From Punctularia strigosozonata HHB-11173 SS5 (taxonomy: Eukaryota > Basidiomycota > Agaricomycetes > Corticiales > Punctulariaceae): a stretch of 64,000 nt of DNA. Position 1 is the stretch's first letter. Each line of letters starts with the position of its first letter. The stretch covers positions 1,457,725 to 1,521,724 of the forward strand of contig NW_006767434.1 in NCBI RefSeq assembly GCF_000264995.1. The letters are read 5' to 3'. Made by a program: the position numbers and the translations under genes. Shown here one piece after another: positions 1-11,444 of the stretch. Below the pieces are notes generated by a model. It had not been told where the DNA came from and made no database searches. It worked only from the letters and a program-made list of their open reading frames with translations.

Positions 1-1445
1 TGGCGAGCACGAGATCTTCAGCTGAAGGGACATGCGATGAAGGGCCGACGATCTCCTCGGCGAGAGCGTATAGAGCCTGATGTCGCTGTGGATGACCGGG
101 TGGGCATTCCTTCAAAGTCTCTTTCCTGAGTCGCAGGGAATATTCCCGATCTTCGAAACCAGACGTCACTTGCATGCGATGTCTCGTGATGTCGGCCAGG
201 ATGGTGAGCGTGTCCCCCCTGTCGCGGTGCCCTTCGGGACGGTACTTTAGTGCCTCTTCCAACAGGGCTGTCGCGCGGTCCAGCATAGGGAGGTCACTGG
301 ACGTGGGTGTTGAGCCCAAGTGATCGAAGCGATAGCAAATGCTAGTGGCCACTAGCATTAGCGCGACAGCGCGAGAGCGATGCCCCGGGGGCGTCAATGA
401 TAGCGCCTTCATCGACAACTCCATCGTTTCTTCTTGGATGCTGAGGTCACCAGTATGGCTGAACTTCATCTGGCGCATACGCGTCAATTGCACTAGCCAT
501 CTGAATCGTCCGTCGTGGTAGTCGAGAGAGGAGAAGACAAGAAGGCTCTCCCTGGCGATAGCGGTAGCTGCCTCTAAAAAGTCGAGATTCTTGGCTTTCA
601 GGTAATGGAACATGTGTATCATCCACTTGTAGAGGTCGAAGGAGGTGCAATCGAGGGATTGAACGAGGTAAGGCCTCAGACCGTGGTCGTGGGGATATTC
701 AGCCAGGGCCATCCGGAAAACGTCCACTGCTTCATCCGCGTCAACCAATCGCTTTGACAGCCTATACCTGTGATGAAGCGAGTTGCCGAGGTTGGCGATT
801 GCATATAGACGTTCATCGTCATGCGGCGCGAACAGCTTGACAGCCTGGCGAAATAAGCTTATGGCCGCGTCGAAGTGTGCTTCGGACCCCTCGGAGGCAA
901 ACAAAGCGCAATGTCGAGAGGCTGATTCGTACACAATCGCGGCACATCCCTTCCACTGGCAGGAGTTTATGAAGCATGGCGATCCGGATTCATAGGGTTC
1001 GCATCGGGAGCAGGGGATGGACGGCCTTGCGATACCGTCGTCATGAGAGGAGCGCAATGGACCTGAAGACGGCGACCAGAACAGGCAGGAAAGGATAGAA
1101 GATGGTGAAGGTGGGTCGGAGACCGGAGGTACGGATCGTCGAGGTTTCGGAAGGGATGATACTAATCATGGAAGTTGACTATGAGCGAACACCCCGAGAT
1201 CCATCAGACCCAAAAGGAGATATCTGACCTTGCGATGCCAGTTCATGGATTCTGTCGCATTTGTGGTCCGTCAACGACGCGTTTTGATAGCTGTTTTGAT
1301 AGCTAGTACTCGCCGGAGTTCCCGCTAGCGCCATTCCTTGCCGACGTCCACTGGCAGAAAAAGTACGAGACATTATGCTGGAGGGTCGCTGGGACTGCGC
1401 AAAAAGTGATGGACCCGAGACATCGTTGTTCGGGTTTTCCGACAA
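1..1445 (-). CDS. TPR-CHAT protein, N-terminal part (cut by window edge)
   Basis: Third member of the TPR-CHAT family also found at 30547 and 39550. Exons read on the minus strand: 1445..1229 and 1161..1 (open at the edge). Exon 1 starts with ATG at 1445 and ends in phase 1; the 67-bp intron (1228..1162) sits at the same place and phase as intron 1 of both complete paralogs. The long second exon keeps one open frame and carries family blocks such as NLGNSLHHRYRLSK (TPR-type helices), KWMIHMFHYLKAKNLDFL and CPPGHPQRHQALYALAEE, all recurring in the paralogs. The CHAT protease half would lie outside the window. No frame break is seen in the visible part. Family assignment is firm through the paralogs; function is unknown. 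Confidence 0.85.
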
Positions 1446-2218
1446 ATAGTGAGGGGCTTCCTCGACCTCGGCGCCCTGGCTACGATACTGCTATCACTAG
1501 CCGTGCCTATCATGCCGAGACTTTCGATCTCCTGAGATATGGACGTCGGTCGTGTTCAACATCAGTTGCTTGAGCATGATAATGTAGCTCTGAGACGATA
1601 TCGTCGTTCGAAACAGCCAGCTTGAGGTCGAGGGTCGCGCAGCGGCGTACATACTGGACTCCACGCGCGCGTGCTAAATTCACAGCGCGGGCGCTTTGAT
1701 CCGGGCTTTTGAGCCGAGGTCACTCTTGAGTGTGCGTGCAAATGCGCACATTCACATAGTTGAACTACATGTTGGCGAGTGAGGGTCCCTTGAGCGCGTG
1801 TCATACAGGGAGGCCGCAGGCCACGAGAGCTCGAGGACTATAGCTACGGTCCTTTTCACGTTGAATAGTCAGCATCAAGACGGGTTTACCCCTTTGCCTT
1901 CCCGTTCTACCCTTCCGCGATTGCAAGACTGATATGTTGACATCCAAGCCGCGCAGAAGGCTGCGCAAATGCGATGAAATCGCAATTCCCGCGAACGCGC
2001 GATATCCAGCTGCCGACAAAGCTGTCCATGTTTGTCGCAGTATTCGTAACGTCACAAGAGGCCGCTGTTGGGCGCCCGTCCGTTAGATGGGCGTATCTTG
2101 GCTCGATGGTGCTTTGCACTGGAATGATCCCGACAAGCCCGACTGGTTTCAGCTCCATTACAAGCGATGGTGACGGAGTTGACGGGTTGGACGGAGCAGA
2201 GAGCGCCAGGGAGAACGT
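1446..2218. other. intergenic, no gene seen
   Basis: Short ORFs occur on both strands but none shows a recognisable motif or plausible splicing. This is the 5' side of the TPR-CHAT gene (minus) and the 3' side of RPC11 (minus). Confidence 0.5.
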
Positions 2219-2816
2219 TCAGTTCTCTCGCCATTGATTACCACACGCCGCACACCTGCGTTAGCGTCAGATGATGACTTTGGACAGGATGTTGAGTCAA
2301 CCACGTACCGGTAGACTGAGCAGGAACGAAGTAGTGTCTAGTGTCAGCGCCGCAGAACAACAGCATCAGAGGTGATACATAGGTAGCGCACAGGTAGTCA
2401 TCGGTTCGTCCGCGGATCGGATCTGTAGCTGGTAAAAATATGCTCGACCATGATCGCACTTGGGACAGGTGGCTGGAGAGCCGAGCATCCGACGCTGAGT
2501 TTGTGGACGTATATCGAGAAAAAGACGAGAGAGACTTACCAGACGTCGCATCCGCATGCTCCCACATCTGGTCGCCGCCGAGGACGTCGTCGACTTCCTT
2601 GCGCTTGAGCTTCGTTCGGGACGTCATCTGACAAATTCCGAGCGTTCATCTCACATCCCGAACCTGACGGAACGCCATGCGCCCCAACGCAGAGAAACGG
2701 GGGCGTACTTGTTTCGTGATTGGGAATTCATACGGGCAGGTGTTGCACGCCCACTTGTTGTACCCCGTCTCTTGCGAGATGACGAGCAGGTTCGCGCACG
2801 TCGGGCAGAACAGCAT
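2219..2816 (-). CDS. RPC11: RNA polymerase III subunit RPC11 (POLR3K/RPC10 type)
   Basis: Small Pol III subunit needed for transcript cleavage and for termination/reinitiation; nuclear. Five exons: 2816..2709, 2627..2540, 2472..2392, 2315..2309, 2255..2219, giving 106 aa, the usual family size. The N-terminal zinc ribbon shows CPTC...CNTCPY, the linker KEVDDVLGG is conserved, and the C-terminal TFIIS-like ribbon shows CPKC, the catalytic-loop block RSADEPMTT and the final Cys pair (CAAC). The fourth exon is only 7 nt long (TCTACCG); it supplies Phe-Tyr and part of Arg between MTT and C, residues conserved in the family, so it must be spliced in. Introns are 81, 67, 76 and 53 bp. Identification is very secure. 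Confidence 0.95.
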
Positions 2817-3082
2817 CTTCGTCGACCACTGCCGATCGGTCGCGACAGAGAGATCTGAATGATCCGGGCGGGCGAAGAACGAATGGCAATAAAAGCAAGG
2901 AAAAGTATCCGCGCGCGTGTCGCGCCGTGTATAGATGAAAGCGGTGTGGACGCTATAGATATGCAGCCTCGCGCAAGATTTACGGCGCAGGTGAGCCTTT
3001 CACATTTCCCACTCTACCCCCTTGGCCCCTCTCCTCGCACAAAGACACACTCTCGAGCCCTTGCAGGTTCCCCCGATCAACG

Positions 3083-4529
3083 ATGGCTAGGCCACGCCGC
3101 TACTCGCCGCTCATCACGCCCTCCCTCGACATGGGCGAGCTCGTCTGCAAAACGCTCGATCACGACGCGACCGACGTGCTCATCGACAAATGGCTCGAGA
3201 ACCGCAACGACGCGTATTGGTCCGTTTCATTCGCCTCTGCAGGGTCGCCGACCCTCATTTTCCACCCGTTACTGTCGTATAAAGGGATTGGTTCGCCGCC
3301 GTGCGCGAGCGCAAACACGCCGCGATGCACCCCAATCAACAGATCTTGTTGTGGCAGAAGGGAGATTTCGTGCCCGAGAACGTGTTCTGCCGCACGGTCG
3401 ATACGGGGCGGTTGATACCCCTGGATAGGACCTGGACGACGTACGTGACGACGCCTTTCGCGAACGTCGAGTGCGGTGGGGATGGGAGATCTGAAACCGT
3501 CATTTAGACATGTATACCACCATCGATCTCTCCAGGAGCGCAAACTGAGCATGATGCCCGTCGTGTTTACCATGGTATGCGCCTTCGGATTGTCCACCAG
3601 CACGCCACTCACATGTTGGTATAGTTACCCGAACTAATGCTATTGAGGTACTGCCTCAGAGACAGTTCTCCCTGGGCGTAAACAGGCTGATGGATGCTTG
3701 ACAGGGGCATGCATGATCACGGCAGTGATGATGTGTACATTATAGTAACCGACATGAAGCGGCAAGAGATGGAAGACGTTACCGCATATTTCCAACTTGT
3801 CTGCCAACATACAGCCAAGTCGCATCCTATCAAACCAAGCGCCGAAGGAGAAATTCTACGCGAACGTGCGTTGCGTTCACCCTCCACATCAGCTCTACCA
3901 ATCTTATCCTCTCGCAATCAGACATGCGACTGACCCATACGCTCAATCGCCAACGCCGGACGCCCTGCTTCCCCCAGATCGACCTCACCCTGCGCGCGAT
4001 CCTGGCCGAAAAACGTCCTCCGTTCATCATCCTCTTTTCGCATCAGGCGACCTCCTACTCGCAGATCTTCTTCACCCACCGCCTCTTCGTTCCCAGCGTC
4101 GAGATCTTCCACGACTTCCCGAGCGGTTGCCCGAACCCGTGCTGCAACGACGAGTGCGAGATGATCCGTTTCCCGCGCAAGGGGCTTGACGGCGCCGCCA
4201 TCCTGCCCATCAACCGCAGGCGCAAGCTCAAGACCGCCAAGGACGGGAGAGGCGGCCGTGGAAGAGGCGGGCGCAAGGTCCGCGCGCGCGAGATGTGCAA
4301 CTGGATCGATTGTACGGTCTGCTTCGACGAAACCCCCGCTAGCAGCACAGACTCGAGCGAGGGCAGCCAGAGCAGCGGCGACGGGCGCGACGCGCCGGAG
4401 ACTGCGCCCGCGCGGGTCCCGGGCCGGATATGCAGCAAGTGCAAACTCGTCAAATACTGCAGTCCGGAGCACCAGAAGCTCGATTGGGACGAGCACCGGC
4501 GGGTGTGCGTCCGCCCAGCGTCGACCTAA
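3083..4529 (+). CDS. MYND-type zinc finger protein
   Basis: Six exons fit one frame: 3083..3219, 3285..3444, 3536..3574, 3625..3647, 3705..3865, 3922..4529 (375 aa). The C-terminal MYND finger reads CTVC, then an acidic/Ser-rich insert of about 48 residues, then CSKC, KYCSPEHQKLDWDEHRRVC, which supplies the Cys/His ligands; the first pair is unusually far from the rest. Upstream blocks VVFTM-LPELMLL and DDVYIIVTDM look like a compact alpha/beta region of unknown role. A basic Gly/Arg/Lys stretch precedes the finger. MYND domains bind Pro-rich partner peptides and occur in transcriptional co-regulators; the specific role here is unknown. Exons 3 and 4 (39 and 23 nt) are chosen from splice sites and frame, so they are less certain than the last exon. 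Confidence 0.8.
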
Positions 4530-4797
4530 ATTGTCTGCTCTCTCGGCGATAACCATTTGCGGGCGTTCATACTAGCCCGTATACCGAGCTTTTCTCCTAT
4601 TTCCCTTAGTCTCTAGTCAAAATTGACTTATACCAGGTACCTCCGACGGCTCTCACTGTTCATCCGAATCACTCCTGTTGTTTTTGTTGTAACACTCCCA
4701 GTGTATACGGTCCCGATTCGCACGCGCCTCGTACATGTAGGACGCGTTCATTTATGACATCATTCCCTCTTGTTGCCTCTTGTCCAGCTAGTCTACC
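4530..4797. other. intergenic between MYND gene and NAXE
   Basis: 268 bp holding the MYND 3' UTR and the NAXE promoter. T-rich runs are present; no clear TATA box. Confidence 0.4.
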
Positions 4798-5797
4798 ATG
4801 TCCATCCGATACATATCAGCCAAGCTCGCCCAGCAAGTCGGCTCAAATGCTATCTGAGACATGTCATACAAGGAATTAACAGGATGAACGATAGATCGAT
4901 GAAGAGCTGATGGGCGCTGCTGGCGCCTTCAGCCTCGATCAGCTCATGGAACTTGCGGGTTTGGCCTGCGCGCAAACCCTCCAACGAGTTTACAGCAGAG
5001 AGAAGTACCCGCGTGTGCTCGTATGCTGTGGCCCGGGCAATCAAGGCGGCGATGGGCTCGTCGCTGCGCGGCATCTGGGGATGTTCGGGTACAAGCCCAC
5101 CATCTATTATCCGAAGGTAACGCACATTTCACGAGGACACACGAGAGTATGACTCAAGCATGGACCACTTAGCCGGGATCGAAAGAGATCTACAAGGTCC
5201 TTTGCAGCCCTGTAGCACGTACGAGACGCGCTGGCTGATCCGGACTTAACAGCGCCTACAGCAGCAATGCGATAATATGAAGATCGAGACCCTTCCCCCA
5301 TCCAACGAGACCGGGCCGCTGAAGGAGGCCTTGAGCAAGTCGGACGTCATACTCGACGCAATTTTCGGTGAGCCCCAGGCCCCATCCCTTCGTAGAGTCC
5401 TTCTGAATGAGCATTGTGCGGGTATAGGGTTCTCATTCAAGGGTCCCGTCCGGTCACCCTTCGACGAAGTGCTGAAGCTGATCACCGAGTCGAGGCTGCC
5501 TATTGTCTCCGTCGACGTGCCATCGGGGTGGGATGTGGAAGAGGGCAACAAAGCCAGGGTCGGGCTGAACCCGGACGTCCTTGTTAGTTTGACGGCGCCA
5601 AAGCAAGGGGTGAAGGAGTTCAAGGGAAGACACTTCCTTGGAGGGCGATTCGTCACCAAGTGGGTCCTTGGACTTGATTGGAGAGTCGAGTGGCTGACCG
5701 TCTTTGTTCTGGCAGAGCGATGGAAGAGAAGCTTGGTTTGAACCTGCCGGAGTACCCCGGTAGCGACCAAATCGTGGAGTTGCCTCAACAGTCCTAA
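4798..5797 (+). CDS. NAXE: NAD(P)H-hydrate epimerase (YjeF N-terminal domain)
   Basis: Repairs damaged NAD(P)HX by interconverting R and S epimers so that the dehydratase can act. Six exons: 4798..4836, 4895..5116, 5173..5196, 5253..5367, 5428..5659, 5716..5797 (237 aa, normal for fungal stand-alone epimerases). The N-terminal helix [15 protein letters not shown] is followed by [12 protein letters not shown], then [20 protein letters not shown] (nucleotide-binding loop), [28 protein letters not shown] and, at the C-terminus, [13 protein letters not shown]. All are hallmark blocks. The 24-nt exon 3 encodes PGSKEIYK, the expected link after YYPK; without it the family alignment has a gap. All introns are 56-60 bp. 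Confidence 0.93.
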
Positions 5798-5846
5798 CTA
5801 GCGCATAAGCTGTAGATAGAAGGCCTCGGCCTGCAACCGTAGTATC

Positions 5847-7232
5847 TCAAACAGCCACAGCTGTTGAAGACGTTCTCGAGTATGGTGGAAGTCTCGGATC
5901 CCGTTGATACCATTGTCGAGCATCCAGCAGAATCGGGAGATATCTGCGCGTCCGGATAACTTCTTCCTCGTCATCAGAGGAGTTCTCGTCCTCGTCCACG
6001 GTCTCTTGTTCAACTGCAGTCTGTTTGCGGCTGGCTGCTGGACGTCGTTCCAGCTTGCGCGGCGTTGTAACCTCCTGGTTCGGATCTGAGGCCGGGCCCA
6101 TGTCTTCGTCTTCGTCCTGCACAGCAGGGGGTTCTGGCACCAGCTTGGGCCGTTTGTGCGTCGGCGTCGCTGGCACGGACGACTTTTCTGGATCGAAAGC
6201 GACCTTACGTTTCGATGGTGAGACGGAGCCCGGAGTATCACGTCTCAAAGCGGACTTTCGAGGTGTCATCAGCACTTGCAGACGAGAGCTTCCAACGCCG
6301 GCCTTTTGAGGCGCATCCTGTGACGGAGGCTCAGCAGCTTGTGCAACCTCGCTTGTTTCCTCCAGCTCCGATAGTGGTTCTGTTGCTTTCGCCTTCCCTT
6401 TGGACTTCGGAGTTGGCTCCGCTGCTTTCGCAGTGCCCTTCGCTTTGACAGGCGAAGCTGATCTACTCTTCGCCTGCGCCCGCGCCTGAAGGTCTGCAAC
6501 CTTCGCCTTCATCCGCTCTCCTAGTTCCTCGCACTTCTCATCGATAAGCGCCACGAGGTCGTCGAACTCCCGCTCAGTGAGTCTGTTCTGGTCGATAACC
6601 ATGTTGCGTGTGATACGCTTGAGCTAAAGCCACCTAAGTGAGCGCGCCGTCGTGGAGGTCAAGTACGTAGACGTACTCCGAGAAGCTGGCACACCCAGTA
6701 AAACACCGCGCTCTTCGTAAGCACAGACTCGGGTCTCTTGCGGAAATAGACACCCTTTAACAACGTGGCTTGTGCCTCCTCCATCCACGGAACGACCATC
6801 TCTCCGCGCTTGACCATATGTAAGTCGACGAGGGATTGGTACGTTACAATCGGTGGGGCTTGGGACCGCGTCGACCGGGACGGCCCTTCAGTGTCAGTCT
6901 CGGCGAGTGCATGGCGGACGATCTTGAGTGTGCTGGTGAACACGCGGGGCGCGAGACAGGATGCGACCTGCGCGACTCTCTGCGCGACGTCTGCGTTGCC
7001 TAATCTGTGATATATAGCTATAGCGCGACACAGAACGTAGACAATGCAGAACTCACTCCTCGGATGCAATCAATGCGCATATAGCCAGAAGCCCCGTAGC
7101 GCCGGCACCTAGTTCGTGCCCTGAGCCAGGCGCGGTTCGGGCTTTCGCTGTCCGCAAGAGGGCAAGAGCGCGCGTCCGAGTTTCGGATTTTGCGCAAATA
7201 CGTTGCAGCTGTTCTTTTTCGAGAGATGACAT
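5847..7232 (-). CDS. ORC6: Origin recognition complex subunit 6
   Basis: Subunit of the complex that marks replication origins and loads MCM. Exons: 7232..7057, 7004..6677, 6623..5847 (426 aa). The N-terminal TFIIB/cyclin-like fold is represented by GLLAICALIASEELGNADV and VAQVASCLAPRVFTSTLK, then SAVFYWVCQLLG and, after intron 2, LTEREFDDLVALIDEKCEEL. A long Pro/Ser/Lys/Glu-rich disordered linker with SPSKRK and TPRK motifs (possible CDK and nuclear-localisation sites) follows. Near the end RRYLPILLDARQWYQRDPR matches the short C-terminal ORC6 block. The assignment rests on domain order and these blocks. The last 30 codons are ambiguous: the frame used stops at 5847, while a shifted frame to about 5801 also stays open. 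Confidence 0.8.
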
Positions 7233-7600
7233 CCTATATGGTATCAGAGACACGATATGAAAGGGTGGAAAGTGGTCGATAGCGGAAGTTGCATTGTAAG
7301 AGTCAGCCACCACCGCGTTCGCGTCTAACATTGTGGGCACGGGATCACCCAACGGTTTGTGCCACGTATACGTGCCCGGCGCGTTCAATCTCTATCCTGT
7401 CTTGACCACGAGTGCAAATATTACTTTCTGATTGCAGATTACCACGGCAATGTGAACGAGATGACAATGCTAGCGACGTGTGTGCATATATGAACAGAGA
7501 CTAAACCAAAGCGGATGAACCAGTATGACACAGATAGGAAACATGAGCGTGATACGACTGAAGTTAGGAAACACTGTCCGGGTTAAAGTAATTCGAGAGA

Positions 7601-9086
7601 TTATTCTCTATATCCTTGATCCTGTCGTTGATAGACCGTTTCGCGCTTAGCCTGCAATCCTGATGCATGTACGTCGCACTTCCCCAACGGTCAAAATCCT
7701 AGCCGACGTTACATCAGTTCATACCCTGACTCATGCACGCAACCGAAAGACCGTACCTTGGCAATCGTTCTCAGCCTCCCAAGCACATCCGCGAGTCCAA
7801 GCGCCAAGATGCCGTCACTCCTGGTCTTCTCCTTCCAGAACTCGAGCCAGCTCTGGGTGCACCCGTGCTGGTGCCAAGTCGCACCGCAGGACGTCGCATG
7901 CTCAAACGAAGGCGGCCGTCCTCGCAGCTTCTCCCACTGAGAGGTCAAACAGTGGTACCCATGCAGAAGCCTCAGCTGCTGTGCAGGCGATACGACGAGC
8001 TTCCCGTCCGCATCTAAATCGCCCTCCACGAGTCCGGACGCGGACCCAGGCTTGACCGCAACGAACGGAACGCGGTGCATGACCTCGAGGTACGCGAGCC
8101 CGCGGAGTGGGCGGAGATCGAGTTCGTCAGCGAGCGTCATCGCGAGGTACGCGTACTGCGGCGAGAGCGCCATGAGCTGTCTCAAAAGGCCAACGACGGT
8201 GTTGAGCAGCTTCTCGTGACTGCAGAGCTGCGCGAGGCGGACGAGGCGCGTGAGCTCCTGCCCACTCGCGCCGAGCGTCGCCGCGGATGGTGGTGCACCT
8301 GCCGCTGACGCGGCTGCGAACGCGCGCGAGAATGGAGACGGTTTGCGGTTGAGGTAGGCCTGGATGGCGTCCAGGGCCCACGTCTCGAGAGACTTGAAGG
8401 AGTACTTGTTCGACACTTTCGCTATGTCGATGAGATGGGCAAGATCGGTCCAATGATCCGTGTGCACGGCCATGAGCTCGTGCGGTCTGGGTAGAGTCCG
8501 CCTCAGCATCACGGTGCGATCATTGGAAGCGGATTTGGGTGACTCACAGCGCATATAGAGCCCCTTCGATGAGGAGGAAGGAAGGATTAGATGAACTACC
8601 CTTATGAGTAGGTCATACTCACAGATGAAGTTCCTGAACTCCGTGACCGTATCGCTGGGCAGGATAACAGGGTTGTCATCGGAGGTGCCTTCCCTCGAGG
8701 TGTCACCTTGCGGCAACGAGAACATCACGGCAAACGACGAGCCATCCTTAGACAATATGCTCCGGTGTACCTGAGCCGCCGCACCATATCCAGTACGTTA
8801 GTTCCGTTTCCCGTCTCCCGTCGATTCGGACGATAAGGATGATTCCTCGCACATTGAACAATGTGTTCTCCACTCGTAGCACGCAACTTCCGTCAGGGAA
8901 GTAATAAGTGTTGTCTCGGATCACCTTCGGGGCCTCTCCCGTCATGACCCTCTTGGCGGCGCGGGTCGTATCTTCATCCTGAAGGTCCGGGGAGCCAGGT
9001 CGCTTGCGATCGAGGGTAACGGAGCGGTCGTCGTCGTCCTGTAGCTGAGACGACGAACTAGGCGTAGGTGAGCGCGACTCCGCCAT
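7601..9086 (-). CDS. BTB/POZ domain protein (Agaricomycete type)
   Basis: Exons: 9086..8853, 8770..8623, 8563..8548, 8486..7757, 7651..7601 (392 aa). After a Ser/Asp-rich N-terminus the BTB domain starts at RDNTYYFPDGSCVLRVENTL, continues VHRSILSKDGSSFAVMFSLP and the block around FRNFIWALYALPHELM, whose Trp-Ala-Leu-Tyr-Ala comes from a 16-nt microexon. The C-terminal part is alpha-helical (TDLAHLIDIAKVSNKYSF, then a tail with LEFWKEKTRS) and resembles the helical region that follows BTB in the large mushroom BTB family. BTB domains mediate dimerisation and often cullin-3 recruitment; the target here is unknown. The start is the ATG of MAESRS at 9086. Introns are 82, 59, 61 and 105 bp. Confidence 0.85.
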
Positions 9087-10049
9087 CGAAGTGCGCAAAG
9101 GTGGTGGACGATGCGGAGAACGATGGGGAAGCTGCTTCGGTCGAGATGACTGGGGTCGGCAACTCCCGAGGCCATATTACAGTGTAAAGGCACTGGTTGA
9201 TGCACTCAAAACCGGCAGGCTCCTACACTTCGCACATGCCACATTCTCTTTCTTTTGACCACCTACAACTATGTAAGCTACTACTTCCACACTGCACAAA
9301 TTTTTTCGGATGAAATCTGGGCGGAAGTTAGCAATGACGGTTGATCCGCCCAGGGGAGGCCTGGCACGCAGAAAATGTTCGTTGATGCAGTGGCAGTGCC
9401 CCCGGCAACTGATGCAGCCATCACATCGGGTCACACCGTCGTTTTATGCCGGTAAGCTCTCACACGCTCCCAAGGCGCGTCGTGCGTTGGTGCATCACCC
9501 TCCGCTCTTCAGGATAGGCTCTGAGTTGCTACCCGCCACAGATGATCCTATGTCACTAATGAAAACTGCACCCAAGATATAAAACAATGCATTGGTGCTT
9601 TATGGAGGTTATCCGATTGTAATTGGAAGCGAAACAGGATGCACATCTTATGGTACATACTCAAAACAGCCTGTTCGCGAAAGTGAACGATTTTTATAAA
9701 ATCAGAGAGTCCTTCGATTCGTTAGAAAACTCGGATCTAGTATATTCAAGCATGAATCTACCCCCTTATTTAATCTCATAACTCTCAGACACTTCCTTCG
9801 TGTGGAATTGTCGTTTGCATCAAGGAGTGCGGCTGCATCAAGCAGTGCCTTTACACTGTACTGGTCCTTCTGCCGCAGTGACTTCTTCCTGCGATTGGAC
9901 CGACTTTTGCGCGACTGAACTGCTTGCACATGTTCTTCAGACGGAATGAGAGATCAAGGTGGCATTTTGAGTCAACGGCAGGACGAGCTTATGATACGAA
10001 GTCATGAAACTATGGTTACATTGAATTTAAGTCCGTGTCCGTGTCCAGT
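9087..10049. other. intergenic, no supported gene
   Basis: Promoter side of the BTB gene and 3' side of the CsbD-like gene. A 75-codon minus ORF (9929..9702, Lys/Arg-rich N-terminus) and an 85-codon minus ORF with several Cys (9434..9177) have no neighbouring exon support. The stretch 9550-9780 is AT-rich. Confidence 0.4.
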
Positions 10050-10750
10050 CTAGTAGTCACCAAGGCCGGTCGCGCCCTCCTTGCGCTCCTGGCCACGATC
10101 CTGCATGCCCTCGTTTCGAGTAACCTTGCCGGCAGCCTTCTCCAAACCACCCATTACCCGTTCGCCCACGGAAGGCTTCGCAGACTGGTTGGAGGCGTAG
10201 TTGTCCCCCTGCCCGCTCTGGTCGCGGTCGCGGTTCTGGCCCTGACCCTGGCCCTGGCCCTGGCCGAAGCCCTGGCCGGACTGGTTGTTGTTGTCCCAGT
10301 TGTCGGCGGAGGTGGTGTTACCGGGGACACCGGTGCTGAAAACATCCGCGCGTCAATATCGCGTCCGCGAAAGTAAGGTTCAGATGGATAGCTTACCTGC
10401 CAATGCCGGTGGAGCCGGCGTAGTTCGCGTTCGTACCGTAGTTCGGGTCGTTGATGTCGGTCTGGTTCTGGCGCCCGCCGTAATTGTCGGTGCCAGACGA
10501 CTGGGTGTTGGAACTGTTATAGCCCTGGTCCTGAAGGTTCCCAGTGGGACCGTTTCCGGAGTTGTCGAAACCAAGGCCGCTGCCCTGGGTATTGTCAAAT
10601 CGGTCCTGCTGACCGTAGTTCGAGCCAGAGTTACCTGAATATTGTAGTGAGCAACACGCCATGGACGGAAGGGTACGAGAGAAACATACCGGAGCCTTGC
10701 TGGCCACCGAAGCTGTTGTTGTTGTCGTTGTTGTCGTTGTTGTAGGACAT
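10050..10750 (-). CDS. Asn/Gln/Gly-rich protein with CsbD-like C-terminus
   Basis: Exons: 10750..10690, 10634..10397, 10335..10050 (194 aa). The first two thirds are low complexity: repeated Asn, Gln, Gly, Ser, Tyr and Asp (for example MSYNNDNNDNNNSFGG and a GQGQGQGQ run), predicted disordered and prion-like in composition. The end, GERVMGGLEKAAGKVTRN followed by GMQDRGQERKEG, looks like the short CsbD-type helical motif common in fungal stress proteins. Such proteins are usually induced by stress and may protect or condense under dehydration; that is family knowledge, not shown here. Introns are 55 and 61 bp with standard ends. Confidence 0.82.
10231..10281. repeat. GGCCCTGGCC-type hexamer repeat inside CsbD-like gene
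   Basis: Tandem, slightly imperfect units of CTGGCC/CTGACC that on the minus strand encode the Gly-Gln run of the neighbouring coding sequence. Confidence 0.8.
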
Positions 10751-11444
10751 GGTCAGATATAAAACGTGAGGAGAGAAGTGGGCGAAATCGGTGTTTTGCA
10801 GTGGTTGCTGGGTCACTTCCAGCCGCCGACGTATTTATGCAGGATGGGAGCGCCGGATGACGCAAAATTTACTGCGTAAAGTAGCTACAGTCAGGTGGCG
10901 AAGTGGGGGTTATGGCGTCAGTGGTCCGCCGACTACCTGGATGGAAGGTCGAACTACAAACGTTTGTATATGGTCACAAACGCAGAATGGAAGTGTGGAG
11001 ACACCAATTGCGACCGGATCGTCACGTCGACAATCCGCATACTCGTCATCGCCGCGACATATCGTAAGATACGGGTCGAGGCGTATACGCCCCCGCTCTG
11101 CGTGGTACATGCAGCGCCTTTCAAGCTCCCGGCCTTCTTCGGACCGCATTGGAGATGGAGTGGAGGAGAGGGTGAGACTAAGTAGAAGGCAAAATGTCCG
11201 AAATAGGTAACGCTGGTAGCACGCCACAATGACATCATAAGGCGCCGTGCCTTGCTTGAGTGGGACGCGGCCGAGTTCAGCGTGGACGTGGAAGAAGGAC
11301 CGAGCTAGAGTGCTACATGCGAATGTAACTTGCTGAAGGTCATGAGTACACGTATGAAGATTCATTTGATTATGGTGGTACACTATTTTATAGGTCGTAC
11401 ATCAAGCATCGACGTTGCCTTTCTACGTCGCAAGAACACGCATC
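10751..11444. other. intergenic between two CsbD-like genes
   Basis: Promoter of the 10750 gene and 3' side of the 11963 gene. A 157-codon minus ORF (11383..10910) overlaps two other open frames and shows no motif; I do not call it. Confidence 0.4.

Noticed and set aside
3160-3612. 150-codon minus ORF opposite the MYND gene
   Set aside because: The plus strand gives conserved spliced blocks; the minus ORF has no motif.
9177-9434. Cys-rich minus ORF as a possible small secreted protein
   Set aside because: No signal peptide, no splice support, and irregular Cys spacing.
10154-10345. Ser/Ala/Arg-rich ORF on the minus strand
   Set aside because: Wrong-frame shadow of the Gly-Gln repeat in the CsbD-like gene.
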